NCBI GenBank assembly: GCA_037349315.1
Contig: JBAIAC010000026.1
Location: 24,271,501 to 24,335,500 of the forward strand
Direction of reading: 5' to 3'
DNA length: 64,000 bases
From: Chelydra serpentina
Lineage: Eukaryota > Chordata > Testudines > Chelydridae
The notes beneath the pieces were generated by a model that made no database searches, was not told the origin of the DNA, and saw only the letters and a list, made by a program, of their open reading frames with translations. The first letter of the stretch is position 1. The number at the start of each line of letters is the position of its first letter. This document shows positions 46,661 through 57,350 of this stretch, piece after piece. Position numbers and translations under genes: made by a program.

Positions 46661-47874
46661 TGCTCATCACCAGAGCATGAGGGTCCAGGTTATTATTTAT
46701 CATGTATTAATTTCCTCACTTTAGAGTTGGGGAAGTGAGATGTAGCTGAGACTAAAGATGGGATCTACGAAGGGACTAGGTGTTGCCTCACCGAACATCA
46801 CGATGCCGAACTTTTAGGCACCTGGGAAATCACAGGCCCAATGTCACAGAAACCCCCAAGCCAAGTTAGGTGCCCACGCTCTCTATACAACGAATGGGGA
46901 GAGATAAGCACCTAAGGATATGGGCTCAAGCCTAAACCCCTTTGCATCTACACTGCAATTGCGCTGACCCAGGGTCCCAGTAGGCTTCAGGACTGGAAGG
47001 TCCAAGTATGAGTTAAGCCACGATCCAGCCCCGCTTGACTCGCATCCCAGGAATCAGCCAGAAATATCCCACAATTCCACGGGACAACTTCCTTAGCTCG
47101 CTCTATCTCAACAATCTGCAGTCCACTTTATTGAAAACAGCAGCCACCTCCCCTTTGCAAAGGGCAGTAGCTCAGGTCAGCGTTAATCCATTCTCTTCTG
47201 AGCCCTGCGAGCACACTATCAGAAAGCCTCCTGGGTTTGCAATGGGGAGCAAACAAGCCTTTTGCAAAGCAAGCTGCTTCCTGGTAATGTACAGGGTGGG
47301 CAGTAAAGTTTTCCCACAGTGCACCATGGTCCTAGGGCTAGAGTGGCCATATTTCAGGGGAGAAGAGGGGGGAATATGGTTACTTTGACTCAGGTCTGCG
47401 CACTGCAGTCACAATGCCAGAGCCCAAGGTTCGGGCACACATTAGAAAAGTCTTAACCTAGGATTAAAATACAGTGTAGCTGCTCAAGCACAGGGTTCCC
47501 TAACATGGATCAGCTGACTCAAGTTCCACTTACCCCTCTCCGCAATAAGAGCCTAAGTCCAGGCTACAGAGAGGCACCTAGTTCTGCTTAGCTACCTACA
47601 AATAGGAACCCCTCTCCTGGACTCAGATGACTTAGGTGCCTAAGTCACAGCTTGAGGGACTGAGTTAGGCACCTGCCTCGGTCCACACAAAACAGCTGGA
47701 GGAGGTGCTGGTACTGCTGCCCACCTTATGACTTTTAGCTGAGTCATAAGAGCATCCATCTGGGATGTGGGAGACTAGGTTCAGGTCCCCCCCTCTTTGC
47801 CAGAGGGGGGAAAAGGAGATCCCTGTTCAAATCCTACCTCTTGGGAGAACGCTCTAACCATTGAGCCAGGGGAT
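46661..47874. other. Old palindromic repeats, no gene
   Basis: 46790-46930 and 47590-47680 contain 'aggcacctgggaaatcac', 'ttaggtgcccacgctc', 'cttaggtgcctaagtcac' type fold-back repeats. 47720-47870 carries a tRNA-like phrase pair: 'agactaggttcaggtcccccc' and, inverted, 'gttcaaatcctacctcttggg'. No complete tRNA can be folded. No coding exon. Confidence 0.45.
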
Positions 47875-48520
47875 ATTCTGAGGTGGGGCTCCCTCCACTC
47901 TGGATAGATAATGCAAGAGTGATTAGAGCAAGTGTTTATCCACAATGGAATAGTCACGGGGCCCAAGAGAATGAGATTGACTCTGTAGTCCAGTGGTTTG
48001 GGCATCGAGCTGGGAGACCCTGGGACTCATCGCCACTGTTCCCTCTAAGCTGTGTGCGTGCACACAGATCCTAAACCGCACGCACACGGCGAAACACCGC
48101 ACCCACAAAAAATGAAATACTATGTCAGAGCCAGGCTGAAATATCATTTACGGGTGACTTTTGACATCAATCAACACAGTCAGATTCTACTAGCTGACAA
48201 GTGGGGGAAAGGGAAAGGAGGGCAATGAATCGTACCCCTCCCCGCCAGCATTTCGAACGTGGAACATTGATCACGTCAGGACGGTCGGGACCCGCACATC
48301 TCCTTGTATAAGCATTTTACTCACTTGGGCACATTTGCCTCATGGCGTACAAATTTGAACTCTGCTTCAAAAATTTACACAGAAGAAATTTTTTGTGCAC
48401 ACGGCCTGTCAAAAATTAGAGCGAACATTGCATCATCACCCTGCTCAAATCACATTTTCATTATCTATCCAGAGAGGAACAGCTTCAGACAGGAGAAATG
48501 GAGGGAACCTCACATCAGAA
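47875..48520. repeat. Fold-back repeat with nested hAT MITE
   Basis: The left arm at 47875-47931 ('ttctgaggtggggctccctc' ... 'tggatagataatg' ... 'gattagagcaag') pairs with the right arm at 48441-48520 ('ctgctcaaatcac' ... 'cattatctatccagag' ... 'gagggaacctcacatcagaa'), the right one carrying an extra insertion of about 23 bp. Between them sits 'agtccagtggtttgggcatcg' (tRNA-like) and the hAT element at 48034. Confidence 0.65.
48034..48430. mobile_element. hAT-like MITE ('gttccctctaa' type)
   Basis: Starts 'cactgttccctctaagctgtg' and ends 'caaaaattagagcgaacattg', inverted termini of a common turtle hAT family. The 8-bp duplication is not clear (candidate 'actcatcg' / 'catcatca', 5 of 8). It splits the surrounding fold-back repeat, so it is the younger of the two. 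Confidence 0.8.
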
Positions 48521-49171
48521 AATAATACATACATATAAATTAGCAAAATAGAATTTGGGCCTACTCTACATGACAGCATCCCTTTACATTGTATCTTTAA
48601 CTGGGGACTGTTTATAAACTGAGAACAAGGCAGCATGTTGTTTCCTTCAAAACGTTTTTAAAAGTACTGCAGGCAGCAATCTGTAAATAATGTTTCTTGA
48701 AGGCACAAACAACAAATTGTTAGGGGGGAACGGAGCAGAAGCCTCACTGATGAGCTGAGCTTCTCAGCAGATTGGAGATGTACAGAAGTTAGAGAAAAAC
48801 CACACTACATACAAGCAAGCAGCAAATGAGGTAAAGTAAGAGGGACAAAGAGCGCTTTGGAATATTACATTTGGAATTTAAAGTCAATGGCTCAGTGCAG
48901 CCCAGACAAGCTGAAACTTTGTCATTCCCTCACTTCTTTGCCCCTCTGGCCTTGTCCAGCCAGTGATCTCCTGATGTGACAAAAGGTGCAGAGAAGGGCA
49001 ATGCAAAGATGGCACGGCAACTCTAATGCAGAGGTTGCATCCTCCCAGTTTGTAAAGGCAGCCGCTGCTGACAGGGCTCCCTTGGCTTCGCTCAGGTTGA
49101 GTTCAATACCGATCACACTGTTTAACTTTGGCACTGTTGGCTTTGAATGTTTTTTTAACTCCCTAAACACA
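48521..49171. other. Non-coding, no gene recognised
   Basis: No feature beyond a short A/T-rich stretch; the ORF at 48986-49540 runs into the next transposon and is not a gene. Confidence 0.5.
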
Positions 49172-49179
49172 CATGTCAA

Positions 49180-49442
49180 CAGGGCTGGCTCCAGGCACCA
49201 GCCGACCAAGAACGTGCTTGGGGCGGCACCTTCTAAGGGGCGGCCAATCTTGGGACGGCGCTCGGGGTTTTTTTGGTTTGGTGGTTTTTTTACTTTGGCG
49301 GGGTGGCGCTCGGGGGTTTGGGTTTTTTTTGTTTTGGCAGGGCGGTGCTCGGTTTTTTTGGTTTGGTTTTGTTTTTTGCTGGGGGGAGACGCAGCGCTCG
49401 TTTTTTTTGCTTGGGATGGCAAAAAAGTTAGAGCCAGCCCTG
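49180..49442. mobile_element. 263-bp hAT-like MITE, T/G-rich interior
   Basis: Begins CAGGGCTGGCTCCAGGCACC and ends AGAGCCAGCCCTG, with a perfect 8-bp duplication CATGTCAA at 49172-49179 and 49443-49450. Subterminal 'gtgcttggggcggca' links it to the 42187 element. The interior is an unusual array of 'ggcgctcgg' followed by runs 'gtttttttggtttgg', repeated about four times, so the minus strand reads as Lys/Pro-rich ORFs. Confidence 0.93.
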
Positions 49443-49450
49443 CATGTCAA

Positions 49451-50367
49451 ACAGGTCCTTCCGAGCTGGCCCAGTCAGGACTGGACACAGAACATAGTCA
49501 CACATCCTTGGATATGGGCCTACACTGCAGTGGCTCCTGAAGAACTGCTCCTTTTTACTGTACTGTCGAGTGCTTTGTCCAGGCTAGTTTTAAATAACTG
49601 AAGAGAAAATTAGCTGGAACCTCCAGGGAAAAGGGCAGTTACCTCATGTGCAGAGGCTGGGACATGTGTACCAGGAAGCCCACTGCAGATCAATGAATTA
49701 TGGAAATCTCCTGCATCACAGCTGCCTGATTTTCAAGCACGAAACAAGTGAATGAAATTATTAGACAACAGACAATCTACCCTATGTTAGCCATGGTTAT
49801 TCCCAGAGGTGGAACAAGGCAGTATACTTGGGGTCAGGTCTCCCTAGATGCAGAAGAAGAGAGTCAGTAAGGGACTCAATCTATGGTCCTCATCCTCAGC
49901 CAGTGTAAATCAGCCTAACTGCACTGACTTTAATAGAACTACGCAGCTGAGGATCTTGTTCTCCCTGCGGGAGCTGGGGGAAGAGGAGAAAGAGAGAGAC
50001 TAGGAAGACAAGAATGTGTGGGATGGAGCCAACAAAAGTATCCGGCTGTGTGGAGCAAAGAACCATGAGATATGCATGGGGGGGAGGGGGCAGGTGGAAG
50101 AATCTGGAATGTGCATCTCAGTTTCCCCCCCCCCCACCTCCCAAAATGTCTGTGGATCCAGGCCCAATCTAGTCTTAATCCACCTCTGTTCAATTCCAGC
50201 TGTGGGCCAGATTCTGCCTTCTGCCACACCCATGCCACACTCCCACTGACTTCAAGTGCCTGAGGGTGGGATTTGGCTCCATATTTACAAGGTTCGCAAA
50301 TGATGGTACAACACAAAATATTGTGTTAGTTAGACAGAGGGGAGGCCTACTGGTCTGAGCAGAGGAG
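49451..50367. other. Non-coding; fold-back repeats
   Basis: 49885-49955 ('cctcagccagtgtaaatcagc' ... 'tacgcagctgaggatctt') and 50200-50285 ('gggccagattctgccttctg' ... 'gactccaagtgcctgaggg' style, with 'ccactgacttcaagtgcc') are the recurrent palindromic repeats. No gene. Confidence 0.5.
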
Positions 50368-50770
50368 TAGGTAAAGTGTGAAAAATCGGGACGGGGGTGG
50401 GGGGTAATAGGAGCCTATATAAGAGAGAAACCCCAAAATCAGGACTGTCCCTATAAAATCAGTAGAAGCGACAAAGGGTCCTGTGGCACCTTATAGACTA
50501 ACAGAGGTATTGGAGCGTAAGCTTTCGTGAGTGAATACCCACTTCTTCGGATGCAAACAGTGGAAACGTCCCTTCCATGTTCTTCGGATGCAAGCATTTC
50601 CACTGCTTGCATCCGAAGAAGTGGGTATTCACCCACGAAAGCTTATGCTCCAATACCTCTGTTAGTCTATAAGGTGCCACAGGACCCTTTGTCGCGTCTA
50701 CAGATCCAGACTAACACGGCTACCCCGCTGATACTTGAGACCTATAAAATCAGGACATCTGGTCACCCTA
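50368..50770. mobile_element. 8659-type MITE interrupted by SINE pair
   Basis: Third copy of the 8659 family: 'gtgaaaaatcgggacggggg', 'gagcctatataagagag', 'aggactgtccctataaaatcag', then after the SINE 'gacatctggtcaccctac'. The first 13 bases of the left terminus are lost (TAGG directly followed by TAAAGTG). The SINE block 50463-50740 sits inside it. Confidence 0.88.
50463..50740. mobile_element. Two turtle SINEs in inverted orientation, nested
   Basis: The inserted block is bounded by a perfect 13-bp duplication CCTATAAAATCAG at 50450-50462 and 50741-50753. The left arm begins 'tagaagcgacaaagggtcc' and runs to about 50559 ('cttcttcggatgcaaac'). The right arm (about 50605-50740) is the same sequence in reverse, reaching the head 'cagactaacacggctaccccgctg' and 'atacttgaga'. 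The arms share roughly 95% identity over about 95 bp with a loop near 50560-50605 containing 'cttcggatgcaagcatttcc', itself palindromic. One target duplication around both arms suggests a single insertion event of a rearranged or twin-primed copy. Confidence 0.92.
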
Positions 50771-52339
50771 CTGCTGGCTGACACTGACTCCCTCTAGCCT
50801 TTGGCAAGTCATCAGCCTCAGTGGCCCCATCAGCATAACAGAGAGAGCAACGCTTGCCTACCTTGCAGTGTAACCAAACGGGAGCTGAGTATTTAAGATC
50901 AGTTTAGTGCTTTGTCAAAACAATACTTCCTATTCAACACTATAATACCCCCTTTCTCTGACTCAGGGACAACAGAATACTCTATGGGCCCAGTCGGTCA
51001 GTCTTTAACTAGGGAAAATTCCCTCTCACTTCAATAGAAATGTTGCCTGAGTATGGAGTGCAGGATTTGGCCTTAAGAGACAAACTTGGGATCAAGGGTT
51101 TTTTTTCCCATAAACTCGCTGGAAACAACCCAAGCTAGGGTGACCACAGCTGAGTCAGAACACACGGGGAGTCATTCAGCAGTGCAGAAAGCTGGTTCGA
51201 ACTCACCCCTCCAATATTCATTCCTCTCCTCCCCAGGAGGACACCAAGTAAACACCCTGCAAAGTGTTAAGCAGAGGCAGCGGGGAAGGGCAGCGCGGCC
51301 CATGCTGGGTTTGCAGGGGGCTGCTTTGCAAGTCTGCGTTTTGGAACATCTTCAAAGTATCTGCTTTTTGTGAATGTATGCAAATTAGCCTCCGGAGATC
51401 ATCTCTTTCTGGGCCAGCTCCTCCCTGGCCTGACCTCCCTTCAGGCATGGAGCTGAGGGTGGGTGAAATGCTAGTGTGAGCTTTGGGGTTCTCGGAAAAT
51501 GAGCAGAAACTAAGTTCACTTGGTTGGTAAATTCTGCAAGACCCTTTTCAGGAGCCCCTCGTCCCCTGCAACAAGCCAAATCCTCTGTCCTGAGACAAGC
51601 CTTAGTGAAGGGGATCAGAACAAGGCTGCTCTTGTTGTGGTCTGGCAAGATCCAGGGAGGAGAAGCAGTAGCAGAGCCACTCTGTGCCTCTACTTAAACC
51701 TCAGGGCTGCCCTAACCTCTGTGGCCACTAACCCACCCACCCACCCCCGCTCCACCAGGGTTTGGCTAGTCAGTGGATTCACATAGTTGTGGATCACCAC
51801 ACCTCTCCCACTCGTACAAAGTGTGGTGGGTGGATTAGATAGCAAAAGACAAACCGTGCCATGCTCTGCTCTGCTCAGGGATCACACAAATCTCAGAGCC
51901 CTAAATATCAACGAGTATGCCGAGCCTTGGATTAGTTTTTCAGCATCTTCCAATAACCCATTTTGAGGGGCTGCATTTGCTGGACCCCAGGTTTCTGATG
52001 CTCAGATCTAGTCAGTACACGCTCATCGCTGCTGGGTTTCCCTCCGCCGTTGAAATGAGTCACTTAGTAAAAAACAACCCCCCACACCCTCCGCGCACCC
52101 CAAAAAACCCCTCGTCTCTCCAAGAGTTGTGGCTAATAGCTGGGAAATGGGGGGGCACACACAGCCCTGGCAGTACAACCACCAGCTTCAACACCTCTAT
52201 AATCGGCTATAGATCAAAGACTGATTGATGGCAGCCATTCACACCTTCCAACATAACAGTCCCCCTTCTACCAATGTCCCAGTGGAGTTCAAAATGTTGA
52301 CAGCCTGAATGACTTACCTCCCAGGCAGAAAAGAAATAA
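50771..52339. other. Non-coding, no gene recognised
   Basis: Short ORFs only. 51700-51750 holds '(ccca)n' 'acccacccacccaccccc'. A CA-poor, C-rich stretch lies at 52075-52110. No gene. Confidence 0.5.
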
Positions 52340-52765
52340 GAAGTGGGGGGTGGGACATGCAGAGCCCCTGGTATGGGGGGAAATGGGTATGGTGAGGGGA
52401 AGAATGAGGGGCACATGGAGCCCCTAGCATGGGGGAAAGGGGGTACTCAGAGCCCTTGGCATGGGGAAAGAGAAAGAGGGACAGCAGTATGGGGTGGGAG
52501 AGATCTGGGGAACACAGATCCCCTGGCATGAGGCAGAATGAAAATGGGTGTGTGTGGGGGAGACTGGAGGACAATGGTATGGGGGGGGGGGTCATGGGGG
52601 ACACACAGAGTCCCTGGCATGGGGGGGGGAGAGGGGTACACAAAGCCCTTGGGCATTGGGGGGAAATGAGGGACCCTGGTATGGGGGAAGGGGACACAGA
52701 GCCCCTGGCACAAGGGAGATGGGGGGAGGCTGCAGGGAGTTCCTGAAATACAGGGGAATGGGAGG
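52340..52765. repeat. Degenerate G-rich minisatellite
   Basis: About 10 units of variable length (roughly 30-55 bp) built on 'acagagcccctggcatgggg' (variants 'agcccttggcatggggaaag', 'atcccctggcatgaggc') with G runs of up to 10 between them. Purine-rich strand bias leaves the minus strand open, giving the 166-codon ORF at 52314-52814. Confidence 0.85.
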
Positions 52766-52895
52766 GTGACATGCAGGGAGCTTGTGGAGTGTGGGGGCAA
52801 ATGGAGGAATGCAAGATGCGCCTGGTCAGGGCAATGAGCTAAGCCTACAGGTGTAATGAAACGTGAGACCCTCTTCTAACCTGTAGTAAAAAGTT
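52766..52895. other. Non-coding flank
   Basis: No feature recognised. Confidence 0.5.
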
Positions 52896-52986
52896 AGGCC
52901 CAGCTCCACAAAAGTATTTAGGCTCCTAACCTGCACTAAAATCAATGGAAGTTAGGAGCCTAAATACCTTTGGAGATCTGGCCTTA
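52896..52986. repeat. Fold-back repeat ('tatttaggctcctaac')
   Basis: Left arm 'ggcccagctccacaaaagta' + 'tttaggctcctaacctg' pairs with right arm 'gttaggagcctaaatacc' + 'tttggagatctggcc' around 'ctaaaatcaatggaa'. A compact and well preserved member of the palindromic repeat family of this window. Confidence 0.75.
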
Positions 52987-54356
52987 GTAACCAAACAAAC
53001 TGCTCAGGCAATGAGAGCATAAAAGAAAAGCAGACATTTGCTGGTCTCTTCTGTAAATTAAGTCACAATGGAGCCACACTGATTTACAGCTGCTCAGGAC
53101 CTGCACCATGCAAATGGGCACTAAAGGGTGTGTTCATGAATCAGCATGATCCTGGATTTCTCAAGGGTGAGTCTTCTTGTTAGTCAAATTCATCTCCTGT
53201 CAATTCAGTTCCCGCGAAGGCAGGGAATGATTAGATAACTGAAAGCCGATAGCCAGTTTTATATCAGCATAGACAGGGCAGATGAATTTATTAATGCATC
53301 ATCATTCTCTTATTTACATCATCTGCTCTTTGTTATATGTGTAGTAATTTTTAGGAAATGACTGTGTATCTGTCAAGATACCGACTGCTCAGACAAAAAC
53401 AAAGCATAGATTTTCCCACCAAAGCCTGAAAAAGCAGAGAGTAACTTCATGTAGAAAACAGAAAAACTTCATGTTACTCTGTACACCTAGCCAGGTGTAT
53501 AGCCACATACTGAAATGGAGCATGCAGGCACGGCAGGTTAAAGGTTAAAGGTTAAAGATAAGATGGACAGGCGAGTTTAACTTATTCCCTGATCTCTCAT
53601 AGTGTAATACAAAGAAACAAAAATGTTTTCTGACTGACCCAAAAACAACTCAACTAGCCCCAATGACACAAGAACGGGACTGTCAGCAATTAGGGAGGTC
53701 TGGTTTAATTTATCAAATCAGAGCTGCAATTTCAAAATAAAAGTTTAATAAGTTGGTACCTTGTGCGGAGTTTGTTTTATTAGAGAACAGAATCAACCCC
53801 ATTAAGCTTAGTGTAGCTCAAAGTGGGAGCCTTGCTAAGTATGACTAATGTGACCATCTGTGTTTCCATTAAACAGATCATAATTGTTTAATTGTTGATT
53901 TCTCTCCTTTTCCAGAATTTTAATGTGTGATCTGAGCATTTATTTTTAGCACCACTTGGATGAAATTTGTATCTAGCACTTCAAAATGTCCACAGTAAAA
54001 CTACAATTCCCTGAAGTGCTGTTCCAAGAACTCCAAACACATCATATATCATCCAACAAAATACAGACGCGGTACTCTGATTCTGCAGAAACAGCGTGTG
54101 AGAATGGCTGGGCGTAATGCAAATGTGCACATATGAAAATTTAGTGTTTAATGGACCCTAGATAAAGGGACACTGTCCTGGTCAATAGGGCAAAGTTACT
54201 CTGTTTTCAAGGGAATAATGACGCTTACATAAGATGGGAGACTGGGGAATGTGCTAACGACCCTTTCCACTCTAGGCCAGATCCTGCCTTCCTCGCACAC
54301 CCGAAACTCCCCCAATTGCAGGATCAGGCCCCCCAAAAGGCATTAACATTGGGTAG
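52987..54356. other. No gene; candidate conserved non-coding stretch at 53680-53960
   Basis: 53060-53110 is fold-back vocabulary. 53538-53561 has three tandem 'ggttaaa' units. 53680-53960 is repeat-free and AT-rich with 'attaaacagatcataattg', 'tttaattgttgatttc' cores. 54041-54081 is the source copy of the 41-bp duplicate described under findings. Confidence 0.4.
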
Positions 54357-54896
54357 TTGACCTGTGCAAAATGAACTGGCAGTGCCATTTCAGCTTGGAA
54401 AAGAGGAGACTAAGGGGGGGTATGATAAATGTATACAAAATTATGAGTGGTGTGGAGAAAGTGAATAAGGAAAAGTTATTTACTTGTTCCCATAATAGAA
54501 GAACTAGGGCCCACCCAATGAAATTAATGGGCAGCAGGTTTAAAACAAATAAAAGGAAGTTCTTCACACAGCGCACAGTCAACCTGTGGAACTCCTTGCC
54601 TGAGGAGGTTGTGAAGGCTAGGAATATAACAGGGTTTAAAAGAGAACTGGATAAATTCATGGAGGTTAAGTCCATTAATGGCTATTAGCCAGGATGGGTA
54701 AGGAATGGTGTCCCTAGCCTCTGTTTGTCAGGTGGGGGGGGGGGGGGGGAGGGTGATGGATGGCAGGAGAGAGATCACTTGATCATTACCTGTTAGGTTC
54801 ACTCACTCCGGGCCACCTGGCATTGGCCACTGTCGGTAGACAGGATACTGGGCTGGATGGACCTTGGTCTGACCCAGTACGGCCATTCTTATGTTC
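54357..54896 (+). mobile_element. CR1-related LINE 3' end
   Basis: ORF2 C-terminus at 54371-54688 is followed by a 3' untranslated tail 'gttcactcactccgggccac', 'ccactgtcggtagacagg', 'gggctggatggaccttgg', 'cccagtacggccattcttatg'. It ends 'ttcttatgttc', a different terminal unit from the CR1 at 36560, so it belongs to another CR1 lineage. A 16-G run (54734-54749) interrupts the tail. Confidence 0.85.
54371..54688 (+). pseudogene. CR1-lineage ORF2 C-terminal remnant
   Basis: The frame has KRRLRGGMINVYKIMSGVEK, then TRAHPMKLMGSRFKTNKRKF, FTQRTVNLWNSLPEEVV and ends NGY before TAG at 54686-54688. RRLRGxxIxxYKI, NxFTQRxVNLWNSLPEEVV is the standard tail of CR1-type ORF2. The RT domain is lost by 5' truncation, so the fragment is not active. 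Confidence 0.85.
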
Positions 54897-55381
54897 CCAG
54901 CAAACAGGCATTAACATTACAACAGCCCCCATGTTAGCCATCTCAGTCACCTAGGCCCGGAGGTGGCTCCTGCCGAAAAGGGTTGGGAACAGTGTAAGGA
55001 AGATTGCAGAGCCAGTGAGCTGCCTGTTCTAGCACAGATTTCACATACTCAGTTCTGTAAAGGGCCTGATCAATGCAGCTAAAATACGGGGCCCATGGCA
55101 CTTTATTCACCTGTATCACAGTGGGGATGGGGAGGGCTCCTACTGACTAAACAAACAGAAAGTAAGGGAGGAATTGGGCATGGCTCCATCCCATAATACT
55201 CTGGGTAACCCTATCCTGACCACTTTACTACAGGCTGGGTGGTATAAGTCCTGAGGGCACACATGGCCATTGCGATGCTGAGCAACATTAGGGCTTCAAT
55301 CATTAAAACAATAAGATCCAGGCTTTCCCTCTGCAGGGCTGTGAAACTGGCACCTTCTCCTTTTGTCTGAAATATCACGAG
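54897..55381. other. Non-coding, no gene recognised
   Basis: No feature recognised. Confidence 0.5.
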
Positions 55382-55426
55382 GGGTAGCCATGTTAGTCTG
55401 GATCTGTAGAAGCGACAAAGGGTCTG
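55382..55426 (+). mobile_element. SINE head fragment
   Basis: 'ggggtagccatgttagtctgg' plus 'atctgtagaagcgacaaagg' is the 5' head of the same SINE as in the nested block at 50463, in plus orientation. It stops after 'gggtc', so it is a 45-bp stub. Confidence 0.85.
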
Positions 55427-56151
55427 AAAAACACTTTAAACACATTTACAAAACTCCACCTCTTGCAGGATCCTAGCACATCCCATTCCCAAAAAGCTGC
55501 CTGCTCATCGGCAGAGTGCAGGGTCAACACTGGTGTGCATGGGCGTGACTCTGACTGCAAACAAACTAGCCAGTCATCAGGTATCCATCTGGGGCCTGGT
55601 CTACATAGGAGGATTCTTCTGTTAAGCTAGGTACTACCTTGCAGAGAGGTGCATTTCCTGCACTGACAGAAAACCCTCTTCCGAAGCGTTTACACTACAG
55701 CAGGGTAGCTGCAGTTCCACAACTGTGCTGCTGTACGGCTGACATACCTGAGAAGCTGGGAGTTTTGCTCGACTGTAGCCCTTATATACACACATGAATC
55801 AGGATTGTTATTATTTTATAGTAGTTGCAATTGCAGGTCTGTTCATTTTTATAGTGTCCCTTTAACTTCTTTTTTGTATCAATTCAAGGAATAAAACTGA
55901 TTAGCTACAAATTTCAGATACTCAGAACAGAATAGAAGGGATGTAAACGAGGCACAGTTTGCCTTCAGTATTATACAACAGGTTAGTTTTATAGTATCAT
56001 AGCGAGCACATTCTGAAAGCTGCACAGCAAAATGCAGCACAAAATCAGTTGCATCACAGTACGAGATATGACTCAAGAAAATCAGATGTTTCAGCAGGTT
56101 TTCCCACTAGGGCAGTAAAGCTAAACATGGCCCAATCCTCATGTCACACTG
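55427..56151. other. Non-coding; possible MITE relic at 55590-55790
   Basis: 'gcctggtctacataggagg' and 'gcgtttacactacagcagg' at 55594-55704 recall the 'ggtctacac' MITEs, but termini and target duplication are not clear. Otherwise no gene. Confidence 0.4.
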
Positions 56152-56227
56152 GTTTTACAACAGATATATACAATCATATATCATCCAACAAAATACAGAC
56201 GCGGTACTCTGATATCTGTTGTAAAAC
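56152..56227. other. Probable templated-insertion (template-switch) scar
   Basis: GTTTTACAACAGATAT (56152-56167) and its perfect reverse complement (56212-56227) enclose a central segment whose positions 56173-56213 are identical, over 41 bp, to 54041-54081. Exact identity with a sequence 2.1 kb away and an inverted copy of the adjacent flank are the marks of a replication-repair template switch rather than a transposon. No TIR family matches it. Confidence 0.75.
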
Positions 56228-57052
56228 TCTGGATTTAAATGGTTATTCCTGATTTACACTGCTGTAGCTGAGAGGAAAACAACCTGCACTGTTCTCTGTG
56301 ATTTTTGTGAAGGACTAGGTAAAACAAATCACAGTTTCTAAGGAAACCAACAATATGTGCGTGAATAGATTATGGAAAAAATTAGATGCTGATTTCTCAG
56401 ACCAGTTCCAAGTTTGGAATCTAATACACTTGCCTGTTGTATAGCACTGTTTTCTCTCTAGTGTTTAAATCTGGAAAACATGGCCCAGATTAACGAATGG
56501 GCAGCACACCAATTATGGGGAATAACTGCTTGGCATGAAGGGTTGCATGAGTGCCATTCATTAAAACTCCTCTTTCGCCTCTGAGCAATTAGCTATTTCC
56601 CCATTCTGCACCTGAAGGTTGTGCAACTCACAAAAGGTTAAAAACACGTCAACTGCCACAGCTCTAGGATAAACATTTTCTGACAGGAACAGACTCATCA
56701 GCATTGACTCAACTGTTGCTCATTCCAACTGTCCAGTAGAAGAAGCAGCAATTTTGTGTAGCTCTAGGTTCCAATGTTCTTCTTAGAACATGTTTTGCTT
56801 CTTTCCATTTTTCTTGGTTCTTTAAAAGGAAATTTAATATTCCTTTGCGGGGTGTGTGTGTGTGCATGCAAGTGATTTAATGATGGATTCTGTGTAGACT
56901 GAGGGAGCAAATCCTGCTCCTGTTGAAGTCAATGGCAAAAACAGCTCAGCAAGCAGTTAGATAGCAAATGGTCAGGTAGAGTAAGCAATGTTTCTTTGGA
57001 ATCCAAAGACAATACCAGAGTCTACTCTATAGTTATTAAACTACTCCTCCAA
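56228..57052. other. Non-coding, no gene recognised
   Basis: No domain or transposon ends recognised. A (GT)-rich run lies at 56850-56866. Confidence 0.5.
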
Positions 57053-57350
57053 GGGTATGTCTACAGTGGAGCTGGAAGATATAATTTCCATCTTAAGTAG
57101 CCATACTTGATCTAGAACTAATGAGGCTAGCGCACTAAAAATAGAAGCCTAGCCGGGGCAGCAGGAGCAGTAGGAAGGGCTGGCCACTACCGCTAATATA
57201 CACCTAGCATCTTGGAAGGGACTGTACTTGGGGCAGCTAGTCCCTCCTGCCGTGCCTCTACACTTGTATTGTGTGTGCATGCTCAGTTAGAACTAGCACA
57301 GGTATGTCTATCTGAGCTGGAAATTACTCCTCCAGCTCCAGTATAGATGA
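57053..57350. mobile_element. MITE ('gggtatgtctacag' type)
   Basis: Starts 'gggtatgtctacagtggagctgg' and ends 'ctccagctccagtatagatg', inverted termini. The interior carries 'gctagcgcactaaaaatagaagcc' near the left and 'agaactagcacaggtatgtcta' near the right. It shares the right-half sequence with the fragment at 26385. Confidence 0.75.

Noticed and set aside
47720..47870. Candidate tRNA gene ('ggttcaaatcc' B box)
   Set aside because: A full cloverleaf cannot be folded and the phrase occurs in inverted pairs, so it is a repeat-derived tRNA-like sequence.
52314..52814. 166-codon Pro/Ser/His-rich minus ORF
   Set aside because: Translation of the G-rich minisatellite in reverse; periodicity tracks the DNA unit, not protein structure.
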